A stretch of DNA of 50,645 nt from an uncultured Clostridia bacterium (lineage in GTDB: Bacteria > Bacillota > Clostridia > Saccharofermentanales > Saccharofermentanaceae), in contig CAMZBB010000006.1 of assembly GCA_947304405.1 (NCBI GenBank), positions 1-50,645 of the forward strand, written 5' to 3'. This document shows, piece by piece, positions 16,006 through 24,306 of this stretch (positions are counted from its first letter, which is position 1; every line of letters starts with the position of its first letter). The notes beneath the pieces are model-generated. The model was not told the DNA's origin, did no database searches, and was given only the letters and a program-made list of their open reading frames with translations. The translations under genes and the position numbers were made by a program.

Positions 16006-17901
16006 ATGAAGTCCGAGAACAGTGGTAACGACAGTCAGAAGAAGAAAGCAACCAAAACAAGAAGATTTAAGATAGATCCGAATAAGAAGATCAAGCTCGA
16101 AAAGAGCAGGAACAATGTAAAAGACGGGAATCCGGCCAAACAGAAAAAGAAGCACAGTGTTGCTTCCGGCAAAGATTTTCCCGCCGCGGATCATTCCGGA
16201 AAAGAATTGAAGATCATACCGCTTGGCGGCCTCGGCGAGGTCGGCAAGAACATGACCGCTTTTGAATACGGCAATGACATGATAATCGTCGATGTCGGAA
16301 TGAGCTTCCCCGACGAGAATATGCCGGGCGTTGACTGCGTCATTCCCGATTTCACGTATGTCAGGCGCAATCAGGAAAAGCTCAGGGGCATTGTCCTGAC
16401 GCACGGACACGAGGACCATATCGGTTCCCTTCCCTATTTCCTCAGGGAATTTCAGTGCCCTGTCTATGGCGGCACAATGACGATCGAGCTTGTCCGTCTG
16501 AAGCTTCAGGATAAGAACGTTCCTTTGGACGGGATCACGCTTCAGACTTTGAGGAACGGTGATCACATAAGGCTCGGAATGAATTTCGACATCGAGTTCA
16601 TCAGGGTCAATCACAGCATCGCGGACTCCTACTGCCTTGCGATAAAGACGCCCGTAGGCGTTATCGTTCATTCAGGCGACTTCAAGATAGATTTCACGCC
16701 CATCAACGGCAAGACCATTAATCTCCAGCGTCTGGGCGAGCTCGGCAAGGAAGGCGTACTGCTCTTTATGTGCGAGTCCACAAACGTTGAGATCGAAGGC
16801 TTCTCACCGTCCGAAAAGCATGTCGGCGAGGCATTTTCGAGATATTTCAGAAAAGCCGAGGGCAGGATAATCGTCGCAACCTTCTCATCCCACGTTCACA
16901 GGATGCAGCAGATAATCTCCGCAGCCGAGAAATACGGCAGACACGTCTGCCTTTGCGGACGGAGCATGATCCAGGTCTTCGGTATCGCAAACTCTCTGGG
17001 TTATATCGACATGAAGCCCGATACCATGATCGACATCGAGGCGATCGACAACTACCCCGATGACAAGATAGTCGTACTCACGACGGGCAGCCAGGCCGAG
17101 CCTATGAGCGCGCTGACGAGAATGGCTTTCGCTTCGCACCGTTCAGTCGATATTCAGAAGGGCGACACAGTCATCATTTCGGCCGACCCGATCCCGGGCA
17201 ACGAGAAGCCCATCTACCGCGTTATCAACGAGCTCTACAAGAAGGGCGCGCACGTTATCTACCAGTCGCTTGCAGACGTTCACGTCTCGGGTCACGCTTA
17301 CAGGGATGAGCTCATGATGCTCCATACCCTCATCAAGCCAAGGTATTTCATCCCGATCCACGGTGAATATAGAATGCTCTGCCTGCACAAGGAAATGGCG
17401 ATGAATCTCGGCATGAACGAGGAAGATATCTTCATCCTTGCGAACGGCGACATATTCTCGCTCGGCAGAAACGGTGCAAGGATCTCGGATCACTGCCCCG
17501 CTTCCCCTGTCCTGATCGACGGTTCCGTCCCGATGGATTACAACGACAAAGTCTTAAACGACAGGATCCACCTGAGTGAGGACGGCGTTATCGCGATATC
17601 GCTGACTGTAGATTCCGTAAGCGGAGATTTGATGTGCAAGCCCGTCGTAAATTCGATCGGATGCTTAGACAGCGCAGACAACAAAGATGCGATCCACAGT
17701 GCGATCGCGGAAAAGTGCGAACTCCTTCTGACTTCGTCAGGCCGCCGCGAAGGCTCACTCGAAGCCTTTACCGAAAAGCGTGCTTTCAGAGAGCAATTAA
17801 AAAATTTCGTCTATTCAAAGGTAGGGCGCCGCCCCATGGTCCTCTGCAATATCAGCAGGATAGACACCGACTACTACGAGCGCTACTACGGGGATACCTG
17901 A
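16006..17901 (+). CDS. rnj: Ribonuclease J
   Basis: A 631-residue metallo-beta-lactamase/beta-CASP nuclease. A lysine-rich N-terminal extension of about 65 residues precedes the core, which starts at LKIIPLGGLGEVGKNM. The metal site HGHEDHIG, the histidine in VNHSIADS and the HSGDFKID segment are present, followed by the beta-CASP domain (SSHVHRMQQI) and SGHAYRDEL. RNase J degrades RNA 5'-to-3' and endonucleolytically, and is a main mRNA-turnover enzyme in Firmicutes. The usual length is near 555, so the basic tail is an addition that may bind RNA. It follows the wall protein by nine bases and abuts the convergent rel gene. Confidence 0.97.
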   Translation: MKSENSGNDSQKKKATKTRRFKIDPNKKIKLEKSRNNVKDGNPAKQKKKHSVASGKDFPAADHSGKELKIIPLGGLGEVGKNMTAFEYGNDMIIVDVGMSFPDENMPGVDCVIPDFTYVRRNQEKLRGIVLTHGHEDHIGSLPYFLREFQCPVYGGTMTIELVRLKLQDKNVPLDGITLQTLRNGDHIRLGMNFDIEFIRVNHSIADSYCLAIKTPVGVIVHSGDFKIDFTPINGKTINLQRLGELGKEGVLLFMCESTNVEIEGFSPSEKHVGEAFSRYFRKAEGRIIVATFSSHVHRMQQIISAAEKYGRHVCLCGRSMIQVFGIANSLGYIDMKPDTMIDIEAIDNYPDDKIVVLTTGSQAEPMSALTRMAFASHRSVDIQKGDTVIISADPIPGNEKPIYRVINELYKKGAHVIYQSLADVHVSGHAYRDELMMLHTLIKPRYFIPIHGEYRMLCLHKEMAMNLGMNEEDIFILANGDIFSLGRNGARISDHCPASPVLIDGSVPMDYNDKVLNDRIHLSEDGVIAISLTVDSVSGDLMCKPVVNSIGCLDSADNKDAIHSAIAEKCELLLTSSGRREGSLEAFTEKRAFREQLKNFVYSKVGRRPMVLCNISRIDTDYYERYYGDT

Positions 17902-20529
17902 TCAGTTCCTGATGACTTCCGTGACGTCTTTTACCGTCTCGATCCTAGAGACGGTCCTGTCGAGCTGTTCCTTGCCCGAAATATTGACTGTAACATAGAT
18001 CTTCGCATCAGTTCCGTCGACTACTGTATTGAGTTTAACAATGTTAATCTTCTCTTCGTTGATCTTATCGAGCACGTCAAGAAGCAGTCTGCTGCGGTCT
18101 GTGGCGCAAACGATCAGCTGGACGTCATAGCTGGAGTATTTAGCCTTGGACAGCCAGTGTACGGTGACGAGTCTCTGGTAACGCTCGTCGTCTTTTATGG
18201 TCTCGCCCTTCCTGTTTATGATGTTCAGGATATTCTTGCAGTTCGTCTTATGGATGCCGACGCCCTTTTCGCGCGTGATGAATCCGATTATGTCATCACC
18301 GTAGACGGGATGGCAGCACTTGGATATGTGCGTAGCGATCGCCTCGAGGCCGTCAACGACGACTTCGTCACTGCTGTGCGTTCGCCTTGCCGCGCTGGAA
18401 GATGTATTTTTTGCAGACTTGGCCTGGTCAGCTAGTTCCTCAGGTCTGACGCCGGATCTGATGGCCGCGGCTGATGCCGGCTGGTTCGGATCCGTATTCA
18501 TGACGCCAAGCTTGGAAACATCGTAAGAAGCGACCTGCTTGGTCGTCTCAGGCGTCGCGGTCTTGCCCTTGGCACCCTTGGCTGTCCTCGACTGGTCGAA
18601 TTTGCCGAGCTCGAGCGGAAGATCCTGCGGGCTGTAAACGATATTGCCGTCAGCCGTGATCCTGTATCCTAACGCGCTCCTCTCCTCTTCCGAGCAATTC
18701 CTTATGTAGTCGTCACGAAGCCTCGAGAAGACCTTATTAACGCTTATGCTTCCGTATCCGATAGCCGCATACATGTCATCAAGGCTCGAGAAATTGTTGC
18801 GTCTCAAGATGGCCTCGATCGACTTGTGCATGAGAAGTTTTTCAGGCGTGAATCCGTTTCTTCCGATCTCGCTATACAGAAGTTCCTTGCCGGTCGTGAT
18901 ATTCTCGCCTCTGGCTTCTTTCTTGAACCAGGCGTTGATCTTCGACTTCGCGTTCGGCGTCTTGACGATCTTAACCCAGTCGCGCGAAGGACCTTTGACG
19001 AGCTTCGGAGAGCTTAAGATCTCGACTATCTCGCCGTTCTGAAGTTCATAAGAAAGCGGAACGATCCTTCCGTTGACCTTTGCTCCATGCATGTGGTTGC
19101 CGATGCCGCTGTGTATCGCATATGCAAAATCGATTGGGCACGAACCCCTCGGAAGCTTGATTACCTCGTGCTTGGGCGTGTATATGAAGATCTCGTCATC
19201 CGGCGAGATGCTCATCTTGAGCGACTCCAAGAACTCGCCCGAATCTGCAAGCTCGCTCTGGGAATCGATGATCTGCCTCATCTCATCCATCTTCCTGTCG
19301 AACTTGTCAGCCTTGAACTCAGAAGAGTTTCCGGATTCCTTGTAATGCCAGTGCGCCGCGATTCCGTACTCTGCGATCTGATGCATCGCAAAAGTCCTTA
19401 TCTGCACTTCGAAAGGAGTATGGTTATGGCTTACGACAGTCGTGTGAATGGACTGGTATTTATTCTCCTTCGGCATCGCGATGTAATCCTTGAAACGTCC
19501 GGGAACATGCTGATACATCTCGTGTATGATGCCCAGCACCTGATAGCATTCGATGACCTCATCCACAATGATCCTGCACGCGAAAAGATCGTAGATCTCA
19601 TCGATCGTCTTGCCCTTGTCATGCATCTTCTTGTAGATGCTGTAGAAATGCTTCGGACGGCCTTCGATGTCGTAATGGGTAATGCCGTTCTCTTCGAGCT
19701 TGGCCCTGATCTCCGAGACCACCTGCTCCATGAAGTCTTCACGCTGAGCGCGGTTGCCCCTTACGAGCTTGACGAGATTGTCGAAATCCTCAGGATGCAG
19801 ATACTTGAGGCACAAGTCCTCGAGCTCCCACTTTACTCTGTAGATACCGAACCTTCCCGCGAAGGGAACGTATATATCGAGGGTCTCCCTGGCCTTTTCG
19901 ATCTGCTTGTCAGGCGTCTGGAACTTCAATGTCCTCATGTTATGCAGACGGTCTGCCAGCTTGATGAAGATGACCCTGATGTCGTCAGACATGGCCACGA
20001 GCATCTTTCTGACGTTAGATGCCTGAATGTCGTCCTTTGAATTGTATATGACGTTATCGAGCTTCAGATTGAGCTTTGTAACGCCGTCTACGAGGTTTGC
20101 GACCGCTTCTCCGAACTTTCTGGAGACCATGTCGAAATCAGCAGCGGTATCCTCGATCGTGTCGTGCAGGAGTGCAGCCGCCAGAGTATTGGCATCAACC
20201 TTCAGGTCAGCTAAGATCCCCGCGACCGCGAGGGGATGGATTATATACAGAGAACCATTCTTTCGCTTCTGGTGCCTGTGCGCCTTAAATGCGAAAACAA
20301 ATGCTTTGCGCAGCAATGCATGATCCGCCTCAATTGCTTCGTCTTCGAGGTTTGCGGCATGCGCATAGACGTCATAGGTATTCAGGATATCAGCAAAGCT
20401 CTCCTCGTACTCCTCGGCTATTTCGACGGGCGCATCATCATTCTCGAGGTACTCGCGTTCTTTAGCCTCCGCCTCGGCAGCGGCCAGCTCCAGGTTATTC
20501 TGTTCGTCTTTATTGGTTTTAGCCGGCAT
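17902..20529 (-). CDS. rel: Bifunctional (p)ppGpp synthetase/hydrolase, RelA/SpoT (Rel)
   Basis: An 875-residue protein with, in order: an HD hydrolase domain (HPLAVAGILADL ... LLHDTIEDT), the synthetase domain (RFGIYRVKWELED, FKDYIAMPKENKYQSIHT, FEVQIRT), a TGS domain (EIFIYTPKHEVIKLPRGS), a helical and conserved-cysteine region (SKCCHPVYGDDIIGFI) and a C-terminal ACT domain. Both catalytic halves look intact, so it should make and destroy the stringent-response alarmone. It is about 120 residues longer than typical Rel, owing to an N-terminal acidic extension of about 45 residues and a Ser/Ala/Lys-rich linker before the cysteine region. It overlaps recJ by 11 bases, and its stop directly abuts that of rnj. 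Confidence 0.97.
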   Translation of the reverse strand: MPAKTNKDEQNNLELAAAEAEAKEREYLENDDAPVEIAEEYEESFADILNTYDVYAHAANLEDEAIEADHALLRKAFVFAFKAHRHQKRKNGSLYIIHPLAVAGILADLKVDANTLAAALLHDTIEDTAADFDMVSRKFGEAVANLVDGVTKLNLKLDNVIYNSKDDIQASNVRKMLVAMSDDIRVIFIKLADRLHNMRTLKFQTPDKQIEKARETLDIYVPFAGRFGIYRVKWELEDLCLKYLHPEDFDNLVKLVRGNRAQREDFMEQVVSEIRAKLEENGITHYDIEGRPKHFYSIYKKMHDKGKTIDEIYDLFACRIIVDEVIECYQVLGIIHEMYQHVPGRFKDYIAMPKENKYQSIHTTVVSHNHTPFEVQIRTFAMHQIAEYGIAAHWHYKESGNSSEFKADKFDRKMDEMRQIIDSQSELADSGEFLESLKMSISPDDEIFIYTPKHEVIKLPRGSCPIDFAYAIHSGIGNHMHGAKVNGRIVPLSYELQNGEIVEILSSPKLVKGPSRDWVKIVKTPNAKSKINAWFKKEARGENITTGKELLYSEIGRNGFTPEKLLMHKSIEAILRRNNFSSLDDMYAAIGYGSISVNKVFSRLRDDYIRNCSEEERSALGYRITADGNIVYSPQDLPLELGKFDQSRTAKGAKGKTATPETTKQVASYDVSKLGVMNTDPNQPASAAAIRSGVRPEELADQAKSAKNTSSSAARRTHSSDEVVVDGLEAIATHISKCCHPVYGDDIIGFITREKGVGIHKTNCKNILNIINRKGETIKDDERYQRLVTVHWLSKAKYSSYDVQLIVCATDRSRLLLDVLDKINEEKINIVKLNTVVDGTDAKIYVTVNISGKEQLDRTVSRIETVKDVTEVIRN

Positions 20530-22666
20530 GAGTCACCTTCCTGTAAACCGCCGAATCACTCAGTCTCACTTTCGCCCCGCCGGGTGTGATGTTGAAGCAC
20601 ATCCTCATAGGCGTTATCTCGCGCAGCCTCAAAAGCCCGCAATCCGCGAATACTTCAAGGCATCTCTTCGTCTGGAAAGGCGTGATGTCAGCATCCGAAT
20701 TGTTGTTGATCAGCCTCGCCAGAAGCACGCAGTCAACGGTCGACAAAGTGTTGCCTGCGAACTTATCAATTATACGGTAACACTCCGTGAAATGCTCGTC
20801 ACGGGGTACCATCTGAGGAATAATGTCCTCACCGGGTGCGATCTTCGTTATCTGCGAAGGCTCAAGCCCGCTGGAATAGAGCTTTTCCGCAATTTCCGCC
20901 TTCTGCCACATAAAGCCTTTCGAAGACTCGGGCAAGATATCGTTAAGGTGCAGAGAGAGCGTGGTCTCGCCCCTGTAAGAATACTCGTTCATCGTATAGC
21001 AGATATCAACGATATCGCCGGCTCTGAGCAGATAGTAGTAACTTCCCATTCCGAATCCTACCGCCGACATCTGGTATTTGCCCGTGCTGTCAGTAAGCTC
21101 AAGCCTTATGTGTGCACCGTCGCTCATCGTGCCGATCTCCCTGATCACGAGATTTCTGGTAACGAAATTCGGTTTGGGGTTCCCTATTCCAAAAGGTCTT
21201 AATCTGCACACTTTCGTATATGATTCAAAGTTAACCGCGGAAGGCAGGAGCTCACATTCGACATCGATCGAATTATCGCCGTCATCAGGAGTTCCGTCCT
21301 GGCCCTTCTCCTCTGCGATCTTTTTCGCTTCAGCTTCAAGCGCTTCCATGAAAGCGCCCATGCCCTCTTTCCTTACGAGCATGCCCGCGGCCTTCTTGTG
21401 TCCGCCGAAATTAACGAGCTTATCCGATATTCCTTCAAGGCACTTGAACAGATCGAATTCGCCGAATGCTCTTCCGGATCCCTTAGCACAGCCGGGTTCC
21501 GTCGAATCATCCGTGAAAACAAGTGCCGACCTTCCGTAGAACTGTGCAAGCTTGCCCGCAACGATCCCGAGCACACCCTGGTGCCAGTTCTTTCCATATA
21601 CGACAACGGGCCCGCAGGTATTTGTAAGGCTCCATTTCTCAGGTCTGTCCGGGTTCTCAAGCTGCGATCTCGCCTCCTCGAAAACCTTGGCCTCTATCTC
21701 CTTGCGCTCATCATTCTCACGCGTAAGATCCTGCGCCGCCTGCTTCGCCTCCGAAGGATTATTTTCAAGGAAAAGCTTGAGCGCATCAGACGAATCGTAA
21801 AGCCTTCCAGCGGCATTTATCCTCGGCACGACATTAAACGATATGAACGTCTCATCAAGGGACTTGCCCTGCGTCAAAAGCATCTCGTTCATGACCTTCA
21901 CACCGGTATTGGAAGGGTTCTGCATGCTCTTAAATGCACGCTTGATTATCGTCCTGTTCTCATCGGTAACCGATACCAAGTCAGCAATAGTCGCAAGTCC
22001 CGCAAGTTCGATCGCCTGGCGCCACAGGTTGTTGTTGACGCCGTGCCTGCCGTCTTTTCCCAATGCCTCGACAACCTTGAGCGCAACACCCGCACCGCAC
22101 AGTTCGGTGAACGGATATGTATTGTCAGGACGCTTGGCGCATATCACGCAGTCAGCATCCGGAAGTTCGTCCTTCACGTTGTGGTGATCAGTAACGATGA
22201 CCTTGATCCCGCGCTCTTTGAGCTCGGCAACTGTATCGAGATTCGTAACTCCGCAGTCAACGGTTATGACGAGATTCGGTCGCTCCTCGATGACCTTGTC
22301 CATGATCTTCTCGGTCAGGCCGTAGCCGTGCTCAGATCTGTGCGGAACGATATAAGTCACATCCGTATTGTGACTTCTGAAATACCTTACAAGAATTGCC
22401 GTTGCAGTAACGCCGTCGCAGTCGTAATCGCCGTAAACAAGCACTCTTCCATGCGAATCAATAGTGTCGTTGATCAGATCAACGGCCTTCTTCATGTCAT
22501 TATAAAGAAACGGATCGTGCCAGAATCCTGCATCTTCAGCCAAAAACTGTTCAACGGACTGGCCTTCGGTTATCCCGCGATTCTCAAGCAAAATATCAAG
22601 GAGCATATCAGCATCCCCAACCTCACGGGACGCCGATAAGCGCCAGTTCTTACCGGTCAATAACAT
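20519..22666 (-). CDS. recJ: Single-stranded-DNA exonuclease RecJ
   Basis: A 715-residue DHH-family nuclease. Motifs are YGDYDCDGVTA (motif I), ITVDCGVTN (II), VTDHHN (III, the DHH) and the later NFGGHKKAAGM of DHHA1, followed by an OB-fold and a C-terminal extension. RecJ degrades single-stranded DNA 5'-to-3' in recombination and repair. The order recJ then rel on one transcript is common in Firmicutes. The start ATG 22666 has only a weak Shine-Dalgarno sequence, but a good promoter lies upstream. Confidence 0.96.
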   Translation of the reverse strand: MLLTGKNWRLSASREVGDADMLLDILLENRGITEGQSVEQFLAEDAGFWHDPFLYNDMKKAVDLINDTIDSHGRVLVYGDYDCDGVTATAILVRYFRSHNTDVTYIVPHRSEHGYGLTEKIMDKVIEERPNLVITVDCGVTNLDTVAELKERGIKVIVTDHHNVKDELPDADCVICAKRPDNTYPFTELCGAGVALKVVEALGKDGRHGVNNNLWRQAIELAGLATIADLVSVTDENRTIIKRAFKSMQNPSNTGVKVMNEMLLTQGKSLDETFISFNVVPRINAAGRLYDSSDALKLFLENNPSEAKQAAQDLTRENDERKEIEAKVFEEARSQLENPDRPEKWSLTNTCGPVVVYGKNWHQGVLGIVAGKLAQFYGRSALVFTDDSTEPGCAKGSGRAFGEFDLFKCLEGISDKLVNFGGHKKAAGMLVRKEGMGAFMEALEAEAKKIAEEKGQDGTPDDGDNSIDVECELLPSAVNFESYTKVCRLRPFGIGNPKPNFVTRNLVIREIGTMSDGAHIRLELTDSTGKYQMSAVGFGMGSYYYLLRAGDIVDICYTMNEYSYRGETTLSLHLNDILPESSKGFMWQKAEIAEKLYSSGLEPSQITKIAPGEDIIPQMVPRDEHFTECYRIIDKFAGNTLSTVDCVLLARLINNNSDADITPFQTKRCLEVFADCGLLRLREITPMRMCFNITPGGAKVRLSDSAVYRKVTHAG

Positions 22667-22699
22667 ATAACTATTCTCAACTTTACCTTTATTGACCTT

Positions 22700-22728
22700 A
22701 TTATATATAAGCGCTCAAAACTATGCAA
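22700..22728 (-). promoter_or_regulatory. SigA-type promoter of recJ-rel
   Basis: On the minus strand, TTGCAT (22728-22723), a 17-base spacer and TATAAT (22705-22700), giving a leader of about 30 nt before recJ. Confidence 0.6.
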
Positions 22729-22750
22729 AACTAAATACCTTTTGAGGTTT

Positions 22751-22790
22751 AGTCTCAACTTTTGCCAAAAAGTCTCAATGTTTCCAAAAA
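22751..22790. repeat. Short tandem repeat, AGTCTCAA word, 20-bp period
   Basis: Two units at 22751 and 22771: AGTCTCAACTTTTGCCAAAA and a variant with TGTTTCCAAAAA. The same word, read from the other strand, recurs at 47414-47459. It lies upstream of the recJ promoter, between that promoter and the hairpin array at 22848. Confidence 0.7.
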
Positions 22791-22847
22791 GCCTTGAAGT
22801 CAGCACCCGGATGGTTTTAGCATAGATTAATCACTCTGTGCCACCCG

Positions 22848-23028
22848 ACCTATAAGGATTTAAAAACTCATTTCTTATAGGTACATTTCGCTTTGAAAAT
22901 GGCCTTCTGACTCAAAACGTACCTATAACAAATTAAAAACTTATTTCTTATAGGTACATCTATCCGTTTTTAGCATCAAAAACATCAAAACGTACCTATA
23001 AGAAAATGTTTTTTAGTTTCTTATAGGT
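22848..23028. repeat. Three-unit hairpin array, word ACCTATAAGAAA, 73-bp period
   Basis: Units start at 22848, 22921 and 22994, exactly 73 bp apart. Each unit is a 35-bp hairpin: ACCTATAAGAAA (or a variant), an 11-base loop and TTTCTTATAGGT. The 38-bp spacers carry internal GTACATTT / AAAACGT words. The whole array begins GACCTATAAG and ends CTTATAGGTC, so the complete block is itself an inverted repeat; inner junctions read GTACC/GGTAC instead. It fills the gap between divergent recJ and the nuclease-like gene. The array at 39377 uses the same word and the same period. Confidence 0.95.
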
Positions 23029-23063
23029 CACAACAAAAACGCTTAAACAAACGAGGATAGAAT

Positions 23064-23873
23064 ATGTACATACCAAAACTGGAATCAATAGAAGGTAATC
23101 TGCAACAGCAAAAACAAATAATCGAAAAAGCCATTGCGGATCTGAATAAGCGGATCAGTAACGCTCCGGAAGGTTCACTCCGTTTGGCTAAAAAGAGAAA
23201 AGGTTATCAGTATTACCATAAAGAAATCACTTACGATACCAAAGGAACCTATTTACAAAGTAAGGACAAAAACCTCGCATCCCGGCTCGCTCAGAAAGAC
23301 TACGACATAGAGCTTCTCGCGGAACTCGAAAAGCAGCTTAAAGCAATAGACCGCTTTCTTAACACCTACAATCCAAACGCCGTACAGCAAGTGTACGGAA
23401 AGCTGAGTGCGCCAAGAAAAGAATTGGTCGATAAAGGCTTCCTTACCGACGAAGAATACGTCAAACAATGGCTCTGCAAACCATACAACAAAATGGGTTT
23501 TGGTAAAGACGAGCCCGAATATTACACCTCAAGGGGCGAGCGCGTCAGGTCAAAATCAGAACTCCTGATCGCCGAAGCGCTTATCAGATACAACATACCT
23601 TACCGATATGAGTGTCCCGTCTATCACAACGGTGACCTAATGGGTGTGCCGGATTTCAACTGCTTAAACGTCAGGCAGCGAAAAGATTACTATTGGGAAC
23701 ATTTGGGCATGCTCGCAGATCCGAATTACGCAAATAAGAATGTAAAAAAGCTTGAGCGGTATTCGCTCGCAAATGACTTCGACGAATCGAGCCTGATACT
23801 GACCATGGAGACAAATAAACATCCGTTGAATACCAAGGTAATAGAAGGAAAAATCAGAAGATATCTGCTATGA
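23064..23873 (+). CDS. PD-(D/E)XK nuclease-like protein of unknown role
   Basis: A 269-residue protein starting at ATG 23064 behind GAGGATAG. The N-terminal half is charged and probably coiled (LQQQKQIIEKAIADLNKR). The C-terminal half (about 155-265) has the order of acidic motifs seen in PD-(D/E)XK enzymes: VRSKSE (E166), VPDF (D197) and YYWEHLG (E212). No standard restriction-modification partner is adjacent. Its codons are visibly more A/T-rich than those of recJ and rel, which suggests a different origin. It sits between a hairpin array (ending 36 bases upstream) and a type I toxin locus, so it belongs to a small accessory island. The nuclease assignment is moderate. Confidence 0.65.
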   Translation: MYIPKLESIEGNLQQQKQIIEKAIADLNKRISNAPEGSLRLAKKRKGYQYYHKEITYDTKGTYLQSKDKNLASRLAQKDYDIELLAELEKQLKAIDRFLNTYNPNAVQQVYGKLSAPRKELVDKGFLTDEEYVKQWLCKPYNKMGFGKDEPEYYTSRGERVRSKSELLIAEALIRYNIPYRYECPVYHNGDLMGVPDFNCLNVRQRKDYYWEHLGMLADPNYANKNVKKLERYSLANDFDESSLILTMETNKHPLNTKVIEGKIRRYLL

Positions 23874-23959
23874 AACTACAAAGAACAAAAAAACGATATT
23901 CAAACACAATCAACTTGTCCTATTAATCAACAAGCAATTAGAACATTTGTTTGTTATTC

Positions 23960-23968
23960 TGATATAAT
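23960..23968 (+). promoter_or_regulatory. Extended -10 promoter of the toxin mRNA
   Basis: TGATATAAT (23960-23968) is a good extended -10, lying 87 bases upstream of the GTG start of the small toxin. The mRNA would begin near 23975 and include the segment that pairs with the 3' UTR. Confidence 0.6.
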
Positions 23969-24054
23969 TGAAATGGCACAGCCTGCTTAATGGGCGGTTG
24001 CCTTCCGAGTACTGTACATCCTTCGGGAGAGTCTAGGAAAGGAGGGCTGCGGAA

Positions 24055-24207
24055 GTGACAGATTATGAGATTCTATCTCTGGTGATTGCGTTGATCAGCT
24101 TGCTGTTCGGTGTCTTTGCCCTGTTGCTGAAACTATTTACGTTTCTGGATTCCAGATATAAGCGAAATAAAAACCTTACCCAAGACAGCGACTCAAGGGT
24201 AAGGTAA
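24055..24207 (+). CDS. Small holin-like toxin of a type I toxin-antitoxin system
   Basis: A 50-residue peptide starting at GTG 24055, with GGAGGG eight bases upstream. It begins TDYEILSLVIALISLLFGVF, a single hydrophobic helix of about 25 residues, followed by a basic, polar tail (SRYKRNKNL). This matches the small putative holin-like toxins (Hol_Tox type) of Firmicutes, which act on the inner membrane. The mRNA has a long structured leader, and the 3' end of the gene overlaps a predicted antisense RNA on the other strand. Bases 24002-24011 in the leader are perfectly complementary to 24220-24229 after the gene, a fold-back typical of silenced type I toxin mRNAs. Confidence 0.82.
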   Translation: MTDYEILSLVIALISLLFGVFALLLKLFTFLDSRYKRNKNLTQDSDSRVR

Positions 24208-24257
24208 AAACATAAAACCTACTCGGAAGCGACCGTCTTTGCAGACTGTGCTTTCTT
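24165..24257 (-). ncRNA. Predicted antisense RNA antitoxin of the holin-like toxin
   Basis: A near-consensus minus-strand promoter (24292-24264) predicts a start near 24257. A perfect nine-pair hairpin, ACCTTACCC / GGGTAAGGT (24173-24181 and 24197-24205), followed on the minus strand by TTTTTATTT, ends the RNA near 24165. The RNA of about 93 nt overlaps the last 14 codons and the 3' UTR of the toxin mRNA, as in the txpA-RatA and bsrG-SR4 systems of Bacillus subtilis. It also contains a copy of the leader segment CTTCCGAGTA. Existence is inferred from promoter and terminator only. Confidence 0.72.
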
Positions 24258-24263
24258 GTGTTC

Positions 24264-24292
24264 ATCTTACCATCGCGCATGTTTTCAGTCAA
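24264..24292 (-). promoter_or_regulatory. SigA-type promoter of the antisense RNA
   Basis: On the minus strand, TTGACT (24292-24287), a 17-base spacer and TAAGAT (24269-24264). No protein-coding start on the minus strand follows it before the terminator hairpin at 24205-24173, so it must drive a non-coding RNA. Confidence 0.75.
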
Positions 24293-24306
24293 CGAATTCA
24301 CAGGAC

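Noticed and set aside
22848..23028. CRISPR array
   Set aside because: Only three units, copies alternate in orientation within each unit, spacers share words, and there are no cas genes in the window.
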